DNA of 64,000 nucleotides. Origin: UBA10438 sp044238605. Its GTDB lineage: Bacteria > Bacteroidota > Ignavibacteria > Kapaibacteriales > Kapaibacteriaceae. The notes below the pieces were generated by a model. It made no database searches. It was not told the origin of the DNA and saw only the letters and a list, made by a program, of their open reading frames with translations. The DNA is taken from positions 166,613-230,612 of the forward strand of contig JBIICY010000005.1 in the NCBI GenBank assembly GCA_044238605.1. Direction: 5' to 3'. Made by a program: the position numbers and the translations under genes. Below are positions 16,409 through 25,923 of the stretch, in pieces (the stretch's first letter is position 1; every line of letters begins with the position of its first letter).

Positions 16409-19400
16409 ATGCGTTTCGCGACAACGTTGATACTCGTGCTTGCCGTGTTTATGGCCATCACGCCAACCGCGCATGCACAGATGACAACTGCTACTGTTAA
16501 CGGTACAGTTCGAAGTGACAAAGGTGATATTATCGCTGGTGCAACTGTAAAGTTGCGCCATACGCCGTCGGGAACGCTCTATGGAGCAGTTTCGCGCAAG
16601 GATGGACGCTACATCATTACAGGTTTGCGCATCGGCGGACCATACTCGATGTCTGTTGCATCTGTAGGTATGAAAACCGCAGAATACACGATACAAAGTC
16701 TCGCGCTTGGTGAAACACGCAAGTTTGACGTAGCCATGCAGGAAGGTGTTCTTGAAGGGGGTGCGGTCAGCGTTGTTGCTCTGAACACGACGCCGATCAA
16801 TTCAAACCTTACAGGTGCAAGCGAGACCGTATCCGAGAAAGTGATTACATCATTCCCAACGATCTCGAGAAATTTTCAAGATTTCGTTCGTTTTTCACCC
16901 CAGACAGCCTCAGCAGGGGGTGGAACATCGATTGGTGGTCGTAACAATCGTTACAACAACGTTCAGATCGATGGTACACAGTATAATGACCTCTTCGGTT
17001 TGGGCTCCAACGGTACTCCGGGTGGTCAGGCAAACACTACGCCGATATCACTTGACGCTATCGAAGAATTTCAGGTATTGGTAGCCCCTTATGATGTTCG
17101 TCAGGGACGTTTCGCTGGTGGCGGTGTAAATGCAGTTACTCGCAGTGGAACAAACACATGGACTGGTTCTGCATACTACTTCACACGTAACGAGAAGATG
17201 ATCGGTGATCTTGTATCAACCAATTACCTCTCAAGGGCTGCTGATGGTTCTACGCTACCAGTTGGTGAGTTTCGTGATACAACTGTTCGTACACCATTTG
17301 CCTCATTCTCTGAGTATCAGGCAGGTGTTCGTGTAGGTGGACCGATCATCGAGAACAAGCTGTTCATGTTCGTCAACGCTGAGCAGACCAATCGTACACA
17401 GCCGAAACCGCAGCTAGCATTCTCCCAGAATGCAAACGGTGCACTAATCAATGCGATTGCTGATACGGTGGGTTCTATCCTCAACTCAGTTTACGGTTAT
17501 AATGCCGGCGTGCTGGATAACCAGCAGGTTACCCGTCCGTCGAACAAGATCTTTGCTCGCCTCGACTGGAACCTTGATGACAAGAACCGACTTACGCTTC
17601 GTCACAACATGGTGAATGCTGCAGATGATATCTATAATCCATCTCGAACAGGTGTTTTGTTTGGCAACCGCATGTACACGTTCAACAGCATTGCAAACAG
17701 CACTGTTTTGCAACTGAACTCGGCATTATCAGATGATCTGTCGAATGAATTGATCGTTGGCTATACAACCGTCCGCGACTCACGCGAGATCGCAGGTGAA
17801 AAATTCCCAACGGTGATTGTTTCTGATTCCCGAATCACGGGTATCGGTATCACAGCTGGAGCAGAGAATTTCTCACTGCAAAACAAACTCAGCACAAATG
17901 TGATCGAGGTTACAGACAACCTCACCTACAGCATGGGTGATCACACGCTTACGTTTGGCACACAAAATGAGTTCTTCTCGTTCTCAAACCTGTTCATCCG
18001 CGACAATGCAGGAACGTGGAGCTTTAACTCTTTGAACGATCTGCGTAACGGCACGGCTGCGCGCCTGCAGTATTCATTTGCTCGTCCTGGCTATGCCTCC
18101 GATTGGGCTGCAAGCTTTGCAACAGCTCAGCTTGGACTCTATGCACAAGATGAATGGGAAGTTGCTGATAACCTCAAGGTTACTGTTGGTCTTCGTGCAG
18201 ACATGCCGATCTTCTTTGATGAAGCTTCGAAGAATTCAACAGCCGAAACAATCAAGTTGAACAGGGATTCGACAAGAAGTCTTGGACTACTGACAAATCA
18301 GCTTCCAAGTGCCACACTGTTGTTCTCACCGCGTGTAGGATTTAACTGGAACTCAGGTGGCGAAAAACCGCTACAAATCCGCGGTGGTGCTGGTATCTTC
18401 ACTGGCCGGATTCCGTTTGTGTGGATCTCAAACCAGTATTCAAATACGGGTGTAGAAATCGCACGTCTTGATATCCGTCCAGCTAGCGCAAATGATACAC
18501 TACGCTTTGATCCTAACTTCGATCCGGCCGCTCCTGCTAACTATGCACGAGTTGGTAACGTCACGGAACTCAACGTAACAGCAAATAACTTCAAGATGCC
18601 GCAGAATCTTCGTTTGAATATTGCTGCTGACCGCGAAGTAATCGATGGCTGGTATGGTACGGTTGAGGCAATCTACACGAAGAGTCTCAACGACATTTAC
18701 TATTCAGATCTTAACCTTGATACTGTCGCTTCACGTCGTCTAGCAGATGGTCGTGGAGTGTACGGAACATATTCTGGCCGCAACACTACGCCTCGCACAA
18801 ATGTTGGATCGTTCCGCAATGGACCGTTCACAAACATCATTGAGCTCAGCAACACAAGTGAAGGATATAGCTATAGCGTGTCTGGACAGCTCCGCAAGCA
18901 GTTTGCCAATGGTTGGTTCGCGAGCGTCTTTTACACCTATGCTCGCTCATTTGATCAAAACTCTGGTCTGTCTTCTCAAGCCGTTTCCCAATGGCGCTTT
19001 AACCACATCAAGGACAATCCAAACAAGGTTGATCTCTCTGCCTCTCTTTTCGACATCCCGCACCGGTTAGCGGCAGCTCTCAGTAAGCGTTTTGAATATG
19101 CAGGGGGCTATGCAACAACTGTGAGTGCGTTCTACGAAATGCGCAGCGGACGTCCGTTCTCGTATGTGTATGATGGTGACCTGAATGCTGATGGCCAGAC
19201 AGAAAATGATCTGATCTATGTTCCTAAGAATGCAAACGATCAAAGTGAGATTTTGCTTGGGCGCGTAGTTTCTGTTGGATCTGGTGCAAATCGTCGCGAT
19301 TCACTTGTTCTTGCTAGCTCTACTGCTCGTCAGCAGCTAGAGTCATACATCAGTCGCGATGAAAACCTGAACGCTGCTCGTGGTACGATCATGGACCGCT

Positions 19401-19735
19401 ATGCAGCGCGTGAACCTTTTGTTCACCAGTTAGATCTGCGTCTTGCTCAGGAGATTCCAGTTCCCGGAACAAATGGGCACCGCCTAGAGATCACGCTTGA
19501 CTGTATCAACGCACTTAACCTAATCAATTCAGAATGGGGTCGGGTACAGAGCGTGAACAACAACCGCGACCTGCTGCTTCGTTTTGAAGGCATGACAACA
19601 TCTACAATGATCAAGGATGCGAGTGTTGGTGACAACCTCCCGATCTTCAGTTACACGGATAAGAAGAATCCATTTGGTTACGATGATCTTCTTTCGCGTT
19701 ACCAACTCCAGCTCGGAATTCGATACAGCTTCTAA
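16409..19735 (+). CDS. Oar-like TonB-dependent receptor with carboxypeptidase-regulatory domain
   Basis: A 1108-residue outer membrane protein. The signal peptide ends at about AHAQ (24). Residues about 28-110 form a CarboxypepD_reg-like beta sandwich (ATVNGTVRSDKGDIIAGATV). A plug follows (FPTISRNFQDFVRFSP, then NNRYNNVQIDGTQYND and YDVRQGRFAGGGVNAVT), and a long barrel ends LQLGIRYSF. This is the Oar architecture seen in myxobacteria and Bacteroidota, where such proteins import or export peptides or act in adhesion. It is a single gene with its own strong downstream terminator. GGG-rich octamers such as AGCCCCTT at 17083 occur within it. Confidence 0.93.
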   Translation: MRFATTLILVLAVFMAITPTAHAQMTTATVNGTVRSDKGDIIAGATVKLRHTPSGTLYGAVSRKDGRYIITGLRIGGPYSMSVASVGMKTAEYTIQSLALGETRKFDVAMQEGVLEGGAVSVVALNTTPINSNLTGASETVSEKVITSFPTISRNFQDFVRFSPQTASAGGGTSIGGRNNRYNNVQIDGTQYNDLFGLGSNGTPGGQANTTPISLDAIEEFQVLVAPYDVRQGRFAGGGVNAVTRSGTNTWTGSAYYFTRNEKMIGDLVSTNYLSRAADGSTLPVGEFRDTTVRTPFASFSEYQAGVRVGGPIIENKLFMFVNAEQTNRTQPKPQLAFSQNANGALINAIADTVGSILNSVYGYNAGVLDNQQVTRPSNKIFARLDWNLDDKNRLTLRHNMVNAADDIYNPSRTGVLFGNRMYTFNSIANSTVLQLNSALSDDLSNELIVGYTTVRDSREIAGEKFPTVIVSDSRITGIGITAGAENFSLQNKLSTNVIEVTDNLTYSMGDHTLTFGTQNEFFSFSNLFIRDNAGTWSFNSLNDLRNGTAARLQYSFARPGYASDWAASFATAQLGLYAQDEWEVADNLKVTVGLRADMPIFFDEASKNSTAETIKLNRDSTRSLGLLTNQLPSATLLFSPRVGFNWNSGGEKPLQIRGGAGIFTGRIPFVWISNQYSNTGVEIARLDIRPASANDTLRFDPNFDPAAPANYARVGNVTELNVTANNFKMPQNLRLNIAADREVIDGWYGTVEAIYTKSLNDIYYSDLNLDTVASRRLADGRGVYGTYSGRNTTPRTNVGSFRNGPFTNIIELSNTSEGYSYSVSGQLRKQFANGWFASVFYTYARSFDQNSGLSSQAVSQWRFNHIKDNPNKVDLSASLFDIPHRLAAALSKRFEYAGGYATTVSAFYEMRSGRPFSYVYDGDLNADGQTENDLIYVPKNANDQSEILLGRVVSVGSGANRRDSLVLASSTARQQLESYISRDENLNAARGTIMDRYAAREPFVHQLDLRLAQEIPVPGTNGHRLEITLDCINALNLINSEWGRVQSVNNNRDLLLRFEGMTTSTMIKDASVGDNLPIFSYTDKKNPFGYDDLLSRYQLQLGIRYSF

Positions 19736-19748
19736 TTGATATTTATCA

Positions 19749-19794
19749 ACATGCCCCGTATGGCTATTGTGTCGTACGGGGCATGTGTATTTTT
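19749..19794 (+). terminator. Intrinsic terminator of the Oar-like receptor gene
   Basis: A perfect 12-bp stem, ACATGCCCCGTA (19749-19760) with TACGGGGCATGT (19775-19786), a 14-nt loop and a trailing GTATTTTT tract. It lies 14 bp after the receptor stop codon and 33 bp before the next start, which is classic rho-independent geometry. Confidence 0.9.
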
Positions 19795-19826
19795 AGACTC
19801 ATGCCCCAAATTTTAGGAAACGCACC

Positions 19827-20576
19827 ATGATCAAATTGCTCGCACTTGTTGTCTTGCTGGTTACAGCCAGCGCGATGTCTATTGCAGACGTTCAGCAGCT
19901 CTGCAAACAGTACGATACACAGATGGAAGCTCTCGATGTGAAGGGGGCGAAGAATACCATCGAGTCTGCCTACAAGGAAGATGCAAAGTCAGATGATGTG
20001 CTCTTTCGACTTGCACGTCTACATGTGATCCTCGGTGATCAGGAGTGGCAGGAAGAGAAAAAGCTGCCGCTCTACAACAAGGCGCTTGACTACGCAAACA
20101 AGGCCATCGCTTCGAACGGGAAGTCGATGGGAGGCTACGTATACCGCGCCGCTGCAAATGGTAAGATTGCTCTCTTCAAGGGGATCTTTTCGGTTGCATC
20201 AGTTGTGAATTCAGTGCGCGATGACGCGACGAAAGCGATTCAACTCAATAATGACACTCCAGAACGCCTTGCAGCGGCCTGCTACATCCTGGGCAGAACA
20301 CATCTTAATCTGGTAAAGAAGCCAAAGCTTGTGCGCTTGCCACTTGGACTCGGCTGGGGCAACATCGAAGAGGCCTATGCAAACATCAAGCGGGCACGTC
20401 AGTTGCGTCCAAACTTCGTGATGTTCGAGCTCGAGTATGCTCGTTGTCTGGCAGAGATGGAGATGGAGAAAGATGGTATTGCTGCAGCTCAGCGCATTGC
20501 TGGACTCCAGAACAAGGAGCCGGGCGATCAGCAACGTAAGCAGGATGCACTACAGCTGATTCAGGACCTGCAGTAA
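19827..20576 (+). CDS. Secreted TPR-repeat protein
   Basis: A 249-residue protein with a short signal peptide (MIKLLALVVLLVTASAMSIA) followed by helical repeats. Visible TPR-like elements include the pair around residues 50-100 (DDVLFRLARLHVILGD, YNKALDYANKAIA) and those around 142-215 (AACYILGRTHLNL, NIEEAYANIKRARQLRPN). The overall pattern resembles periplasmic tetratricopeptide adaptors of about 250 residues. No enzymatic motif is present and the partner is unknown. It converges with rfbC with a 10-bp gap. Confidence 0.75.
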   Translation: MIKLLALVVLLVTASAMSIADVQQLCKQYDTQMEALDVKGAKNTIESAYKEDAKSDDVLFRLARLHVILGDQEWQEEKKLPLYNKALDYANKAIASNGKSMGGYVYRAAANGKIALFKGIFSVASVVNSVRDDATKAIQLNNDTPERLAAACYILGRTHLNLVKKPKLVRLPLGLGWGNIEEAYANIKRARQLRPNFVMFELEYARCLAEMEMEKDGIAAAQRIAGLQNKEPGDQQRKQDALQLIQDLQ

Positions 20577-20586
20577 GTAGACAGTA

Positions 20587-21126
20587 CTACAACGCAATCT
20601 GCGATAGTTTGGGTGCGTTCGCATCCTTGTCGCTCAGGATTGGTGTATCAATAAGCCATCGTATACCGAGTTCTGGATCTAACGGGTTTACTCCGACCTC
20701 ACCGCTTGGATTGTAGAGTGCCGTGCACTTGTATGATACGTCCGCTGTTTCGCTCAATACTGCAAAGCCGTTGGCAAATCCAGGTGGAATCCAGACGATG
20801 CGACCGTTGGTTTCTGAGACGTCGATAGACACGTGCTTTCCAAATGTTGGAGAGCCCTTGCGAATGTCGACTTCTACAAGCTGTATCTGCCCCCTGATCA
20901 CGCGAAGCATCTTCCCCATGGGCTGCGTGTGCTGAGAATGCATGCCGCGGATAACACCGTGAATGGATCTGCTGTGATTGTCCTGTACGAAGTCTGTAGG
21001 GATTCCATAGCGGATGCAGACGTCTGCCCTGTATGTCTCTTCGAAATACCCACGGCTGTCTGCAAAACGGTCCGGACGCAGGATCATTACTGCGTCGAAA
21101 ATCACTTCTTCAAGAACGATGGCCAT
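20587..21126 (-). CDS. rfbC: dTDP-4-dehydrorhamnose 3,5-epimerase
   Basis: A 179-residue cupin enzyme of normal RfbC length. The catalytic His63 lies in GVIRGMHSQ, substrate-binding residues in QDNHSRS (49-54), and the conserved IPPGFANGFAVL block and the Tyr in ADVSYKCTALYNP are present. It converts dTDP-4-keto-6-deoxyglucose to the L-lyxo form on the way to dTDP-L-rhamnose. The other rhamnose genes (rfbA, rfbB, rfbD) are not in the window. The start overlaps the end of pdxB by 17 bp, so it is cotranscribed with vitamin B6 synthesis, an unusual neighbour. Confidence 0.94.
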   Translation of the reverse strand: MAIVLEEVIFDAVMILRPDRFADSRGYFEETYRADVCIRYGIPTDFVQDNHSRSIHGVIRGMHSQHTQPMGKMLRVIRGQIQLVEVDIRKGSPTFGKHVSIDVSETNGRIVWIPPGFANGFAVLSETADVSYKCTALYNPSGEVGVNPLDPELGIRWLIDTPILSDKDANAPKLSQIAL

Positions 21127-22162
21127 GGAGCTCTTCCCAGATGGGTGGTTGCGTATGTTCTGTTCGTAATGGCGTTAATCTACGACACATCTCAAAAGTC
21201 TCTGATGTTGGATCAGCAAGCCAGATGCGTCGGAATGGATGCTCTGTAATGATTGACGCATCATCAATCGCATCAGATTCAGCTAGCACGAGATCATGTA
21301 ACTCGGGTATCTCAAAATCGATTTCAGTAGACGCACGCAGTGCCTTTAACACCATGCGTGCCCCTTGCAGTTTTGCCGTAATGCTATATCCTGCGATATG
21401 TGGTGTTACATGTGATGCCGTTCTGATCGTATCCATGTTTACGTTGGGCTCAGATGCAAAGACATCAAGTACGCATGAGATGTCATCGGCGGCCACACGT
21501 TTACATAGTGCATGTTCATTGACAATTCCACCCCGTGCTGTATTGATTATGAGCCCGCCGCGCTGAACACGTTCTATTCGGTCTGCATTGATAAGGTTGT
21601 GTGTTGCATATGGACCGCTTGTTAAATACGGTGTGTGGACCGAGATTATGTGACTGTGCTCGATGAGATGATCGAGAGATACGTGCTCGATACATTCAGG
21701 AAACATAAAGCCAACGTCGGCAAGGGGCGGATCATTCACCAATACGCGATGTCCGCGCGCAACAGCATACCGTGCTAGACGCTGTCCCACATTTCCGAAG
21801 CCAATAACACCTAGAGGTTGTGTTGAATCTCCTTTGAGGTGCCGCAGCCATATCATGACATATTCGGCTACGGCATTAGCGTTGCACCCTGGCGCTCCAA
21901 CAACTCGAATGCTGCGATCCTGAATCAACGCTGGTTCAATGTGATCCATGCCTGCAGTGGCAGACCCAACAAATGTTACCTGGGTGTCTCTGAGCAGATC
22001 GTAGGAGACTGCAGTAGTAGAACGGACAAGGAGTGCTGTTGCAGAGGTTTGCTGGAGAAGCTGATGTGTTATCTCGGATGCACGAACCGATACAACTTCA
22101 CATCCACGAAGAACTTCAGAGATCTTGGGTATCTGCTCATCTGCAACAACGACGTGTCTCAT
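21110..22162 (-). CDS. pdxB: 4-phosphoerythronate dehydrogenase
   Basis: A 350-residue D-isomer-specific 2-hydroxyacid dehydrogenase. The PdxB-specific block GSATAGMDHIEPALI is at about 86-101, the NAD-binding GVIGFGNVGQRLA near 118, and the catalytic His lies in VTPHIAGYSITAKLQG, which matches PdxB rather than SerA or lactate dehydrogenases. The reaction oxidises 4-phosphoerythronate in the deoxyxylulose-5-phosphate-dependent branch of pyridoxal phosphate synthesis. The ATG overlaps the stop of the upstream sugar dehydrogenase gene (ATGA at 22159-22162). The C terminus is a little shorter than in enterobacteria. Confidence 0.93.
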   Translation of the reverse strand: MRHVVVADEQIPKISEVLRGCEVVSVRASEITHQLLQQTSATALLVRSTTAVSYDLLRDTQVTFVGSATAGMDHIEPALIQDRSIRVVGAPGCNANAVAEYVMIWLRHLKGDSTQPLGVIGFGNVGQRLARYAVARGHRVLVNDPPLADVGFMFPECIEHVSLDHLIEHSHIISVHTPYLTSGPYATHNLINADRIERVQRGGLIINTARGGIVNEHALCKRVAADDISCVLDVFASEPNVNMDTIRTASHVTPHIAGYSITAKLQGARMVLKALRASTEIDFEIPELHDLVLAESDAIDDASIITEHPFRRIWLADPTSETFEMCRRLTPLRTEHTQPPIWEELHGHRS

Positions 22163-24162
22163 TGGGTTGTTACAATCACGAATCTCTGGATGCCAGTTTC
22201 GTTATGCAGCTCCACTGCGTACGAACCATATCCATCAGCATTCGCAACAAAGTCCTGCGTAGGAATCTGGATGGTTCCGCTGGAAACAACACTGCTGGAA
22301 TACACGTTGCGTCCCTGTACGTCATATATGTGCACAACTGCCGTCCCTAAAGGCACATTCCTGAAAATTAGATTCTCTGACACGGGGAAAGGGGCTATCG
22401 TGATGTCTCCCCAAGTGCGGGCAGATTCAAAGTTTGCATTGAGCGTGATGATAGGATCTCGCAAACCATTCGTTGAAAACCGCACAGTGGTCTCGCGTTG
22501 TTTCCCATGTGTGCTGTCTACATGCAGAACAACCAGGGCAATCTGTTGCGGTTCTATCGTCAATGGAAACTGCGAAGCATCACGTTCACTAATGATAGCT
22601 GGCTCGGCGGTACAACCAGACACAACTACTGCGGTGTCTCCAATGTTGTACAGGGCAGCCGTGAACGTGCAGGTGTCTGTGGTGGACGTTGCGGAGTATT
22701 GCTTCTGTGCCGATAGCACAAGCCCCTTGTATGGCAGACCGATCAACACTGTCGACACACTGTCGCGTTTTCCATTGCGATCATCATACCACGCAGTTGC
22801 TTGCGCCACATGAGGATAGCTGCTATCAGGCACATACAGTACCTTGAATGGCCAGCACGATGTGCCTTCGGTAGTAGCTGCATCCTGCCAGTGGCGCTGC
22901 TGGAATAGATTGCCCGGGGTTGTTTGAAACTCGAGGAAATCTACGGTAGCAGCGTTTGTTCCGCAGAACGGCACAAACGCACGTAGCGTGTCGCCAACAT
23001 GTGTTCGATAGATGATTGTATCGAACTGTGCTGTCACGCGTGGCTGTTGATACTGCCATACTGGAAGGAGTTCGATGATCTGATCGTCTGCAGCTTTCGG
23101 AAATGGCTCAATGTTCTTGTAGCCGGCGTTGCCGGTGCAGACAAACACGCGTCCATCCTTCATCGCCAGCACATCGCGAATTCGTCCGTAGCGGTATTCG
23201 ATGTAGTACTTCGTATCGGTGATTCTCTGTTGATCATCCGACAATGTGTGGGCCATGATGCGCGATGATTTCAGGTGTGTAGATAACAGTTTTCCTGTTA
23301 GCGACGGATACCTGTCGTGTCCGTAGTATTCGAGTCCGGCTGGAGCATAGGTTTGAACATATCCGCTTGACCACACAGGTTCTATGACGTTGTTGGCTTG
23401 ACAGAACACCTGTTCTTCGGGAGTATCGCACATACCTTCAACTCTGGGCCAGCCGTAGTTGCCATCCTTGCGAATGAGGTTGATCTCATCTTCAATGTTG
23501 TTGCCGTGCTCGGAGGAAAAGACTAGGCCGTTCGGCAGCACGCACAGCCCTTGTGGGTTGCGGTGTCCGCGGGACCATACACGGTTGTTTGGATATGGAT
23601 TGTCCGCAGGAATGCTCCCGTCGAGATTGATACGCAGGATCTTGCCAATCTCTGATGTAGCACTATATGTGCTGTCGGGCGCTGGTTGATCACCGTTGGT
23701 GAACATCAATGTTCGGTCGGGAAGCACAACCATTCGGCATCCTTGATGCCAAAGCTCGGCTGGACGTAGTTCGTAGAGTACTTGCTCGTCCACAAAGCCG
23801 GTGCCGTTAAATCGAAATCTCGAAACGTGTTTTACCCAGTCGTAGGTATCCCGGAATACATAGGATAGGTAGACGTACGGTGTGTCTGCAAAATCAGGAT
23901 GGAGTACCATGCTCAGCAGACCAACCTCTACCAGCTGAAGAATACCCTTGCGCATATCTAGCAGGGTGTCAACCTTGCGAGTGTCGGGGTCTACACGGGA
24001 GACTAGGCCAACCCGCTCGGTAAACCAGATCTTTCCGTCTGGACCCTCGAGCATGTCCCACGGAATGTTCAGACGTTCGGCAACAGCACGCCCCGTGAAA
24101 TCAACCTGAGCATGAAGCGCAAAAGAACTTAGTACAAGGGCCAGAAGGAAGCGGTAGATCAT
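22159..24162 (-). CDS. Secreted sugar dehydrogenase-like (PQQ-GSDH) protein with T9SS sorting tail
   Basis: A 667-residue protein. After a signal peptide (cut near LHAQ) comes a six-bladed propeller of the glucose/sorbosone dehydrogenase family (IPWDMLEGPDGKIWFTER, RGHRNPQGLCVLPNG, SSEHGNNIEDEINLI, NYGWPRVEG). A beta-rich linker domain (about 380-590) follows, and the last ~75 residues resemble a type IX sorting domain (NVPLGTAVVHIYDVQGRNVY, SYAVELHNETGIQRFVIVTT). So it is predicted to be exported to the cell surface by the T9SS and to oxidise aldoses with PQQ. Many relatives have lost the cofactor and bind other ligands, so activity is not certain. It is coupled to pdxB by an ATGA overlap. 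Confidence 0.88.
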   Translation of the reverse strand: MIYRFLLALVLSSFALHAQVDFTGRAVAERLNIPWDMLEGPDGKIWFTERVGLVSRVDPDTRKVDTLLDMRKGILQLVEVGLLSMVLHPDFADTPYVYLSYVFRDTYDWVKHVSRFRFNGTGFVDEQVLYELRPAELWHQGCRMVVLPDRTLMFTNGDQPAPDSTYSATSEIGKILRINLDGSIPADNPYPNNRVWSRGHRNPQGLCVLPNGLVFSSEHGNNIEDEINLIRKDGNYGWPRVEGMCDTPEEQVFCQANNVIEPVWSSGYVQTYAPAGLEYYGHDRYPSLTGKLLSTHLKSSRIMAHTLSDDQQRITDTKYYIEYRYGRIRDVLAMKDGRVFVCTGNAGYKNIEPFPKAADDQIIELLPVWQYQQPRVTAQFDTIIYRTHVGDTLRAFVPFCGTNAATVDFLEFQTTPGNLFQQRHWQDAATTEGTSCWPFKVLYVPDSSYPHVAQATAWYDDRNGKRDSVSTVLIGLPYKGLVLSAQKQYSATSTTDTCTFTAALYNIGDTAVVVSGCTAEPAIISERDASQFPLTIEPQQIALVVLHVDSTHGKQRETTVRFSTNGLRDPIITLNANFESARTWGDITIAPFPVSENLIFRNVPLGTAVVHIYDVQGRNVYSSSVVSSGTIQIPTQDFVANADGYGSYAVELHNETGIQRFVIVTTQ

Positions 24163-24180
24163 GCAGCTGTTAGGTAATTG

Positions 24181-25887
24181 TTACCGCAAAGTTACCTCTA
24201 AGCGCACATCCTCGAGCGTCCAGCGTGACCGCACAAGCACCTTTGTGCGAACAGGCCACCAGGGTTCGCTAAAGATAAACGGACGCCAGTCGCCGTGATC
24301 GAACTGTCCGTTTGCGTTACGGTCATGAAACACATCGGCGACATATTCGCCCGGTGGTGCGTTGGCAATGGTAAACATTCCACTGGTGTCTACAACAGTT
24401 GTGTGCACAACAGTACCTTGGGGTGTTACCAACCGCATGATGCAGTTTATCCCGAAAGGGGGCTGCACAATTCCATCAAGTCTGCCCTTTACAGTGCCTG
24501 GCTCAGCCGTTCTTGTCGACGTAAGCATAGCGTGACGTATCGTATCTGTGGGCGCTGTAGACCCCAGAAACGAGGTTAGCCTCTCTGGTACGATCGTTGT
24601 TGTGTACCACGTCTTCGGCAAACGCTGCTGCAATGCACGAATCTCGAGTTCGGCTGGTGAGATCCACTGTGTACGAACTGGGATAGCCCCCTGAGGCTGC
24701 TCGTGCCAGATAGCGATGCGGACATCGTTTGTGTCGACGGCATCCGAGAATGTCATGCGTAGAACAGTATCCGCTGATACATCGCGTGCGCTATCGCGCG
24801 GAGCAATTCGCACAACACGCAAGCGCGTTGTGTCTTGACGTGCTGTCCACTGAATTTGTTTCGTTGTTGCTGTATCTGCATTCGTCGTACCTGCGGAATC
24901 TCGCAGGCTATGCGGAGCTACCTGCACTGTATAGGATGCAGAATCAAGGGGTGCACTAAACCGTATCAAGACTACATCTGGTGCAGTGGGAGAAGTCCAA
25001 CACGCCGCCGGACGGATTACTCGGCCGTCTGGACCTGTGATTGTAAAAACACTGTCCCACGAGCGGAGCGGTATCACCGACTCTGTAAACTGAACACTTG
25101 CGAGCGTGCTTGTACTTACACGTATGCGCGCCACCTGCGGAGGTTCGTGGTCTCGTGCTCTTCCAAGACTGAGAAGAAGAGGGGTGGTCTGGGCACCAGA
25201 TACATTTACATCGGATGTGGCCGTCGCGAAATCCTCGTTGATGTCTAGCATTGAGTTTTTGTTTTCATCCCTGCATGCAATTACGCGGTAGCGCCCATCT
25301 GCCAGCCCCTTAATGGAAAACACGCCGCTGGTTCCAACAGGAATGATGTAAGGGGCTCTTGTTGCGATCGGAGTAAAATCTGCACGCAGCGAGTCTGCCT
25401 TTGGATAGCACATCACGATAGCATTCTGTAGAGATGTTGCAGAAACTCGTCCGCTGATCGTGCCGCTGTCTATCGTAGGCCCAGTAGAAAAAATGTACGT
25501 GTATGCTTCCAGTGGACGATTACCCCGGTTGTCTGTCCAGTCTGTTCCGATTGTTACACTATACGTTGTGGAGGAGGCAAGGGGCTCACGAAACCCAATT
25601 GTGATCTCGTCTCCGGCATATGATGTCGAGAACCGTGTTGATGGAAGCACCGTGATTGCATTGCGAATGCCGCGGTCGATGTAATCATCGAACTGAATAT
25701 GGATCTCAGTACTTGTAACGCCGGTAGATCCGGATGGAGGGTCCACAAGGATAATCGCCGCAGGAATACTGTCTCGAGGCCCACCAGTTGGTGCAACCTT
25801 ATACGCACAGCCCGACGCAAAAAGTGCGGCCGCGGTGATCACTGCTATGGAGAACGCAGCTATTCGTGTACGTGGTGCAGCAGACAT
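24181..25887 (-). CDS. Lipoprotein with bacterial Ig-like (Big_5/SbsA type) domains
   Basis: A 568-residue lipoprotein with lipobox FASGC (Cys27) followed by AYKVAPTGGP, the typical N terminus of Bacteroidota Ig-like lipoproteins. Two or three beta sandwiches of the SbsA/Big_5 kind are visible: VDPPSGSTGVTSTEIHIQFD (about 48-67), RIAPRDSARDVSADTVLRMT (about 350), and C-terminal carboxypeptidase-regulatory-like repeats (GTISGRV..., GTVKGRLDG, with the DENKNSMLDINED and DRNANGQFDHGDWRP calcium-loop-like signatures). Function is unknown, likely a surface or periplasmic structural protein. It lies 18 bp upstream of the sugar dehydrogenase gene, same strand. Confidence 0.85.
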   Translation of the reverse strand: MSAAPRTRIAAFSIAVITAAALFASGCAYKVAPTGGPRDSIPAAIILVDPPSGSTGVTSTEIHIQFDDYIDRGIRNAITVLPSTRFSTSYAGDEITIGFREPLASSTTYSVTIGTDWTDNRGNRPLEAYTYIFSTGPTIDSGTISGRVSATSLQNAIVMCYPKADSLRADFTPIATRAPYIIPVGTSGVFSIKGLADGRYRVIACRDENKNSMLDINEDFATATSDVNVSGAQTTPLLLSLGRARDHEPPQVARIRVSTSTLASVQFTESVIPLRSWDSVFTITGPDGRVIRPAACWTSPTAPDVVLIRFSAPLDSASYTVQVAPHSLRDSAGTTNADTATTKQIQWTARQDTTRLRVVRIAPRDSARDVSADTVLRMTFSDAVDTNDVRIAIWHEQPQGAIPVRTQWISPAELEIRALQQRLPKTWYTTTIVPERLTSFLGSTAPTDTIRHAMLTSTRTAEPGTVKGRLDGIVQPPFGINCIMRLVTPQGTVVHTTVVDTSGMFTIANAPPGEYVADVFHDRNANGQFDHGDWRPFIFSEPWWPVRTKVLVRSRWTLEDVRLEVTLR

Positions 25888-25923
25888 TCAACAAAACTAG
25901 CGTTGATGACGTACTTTTGAGTC

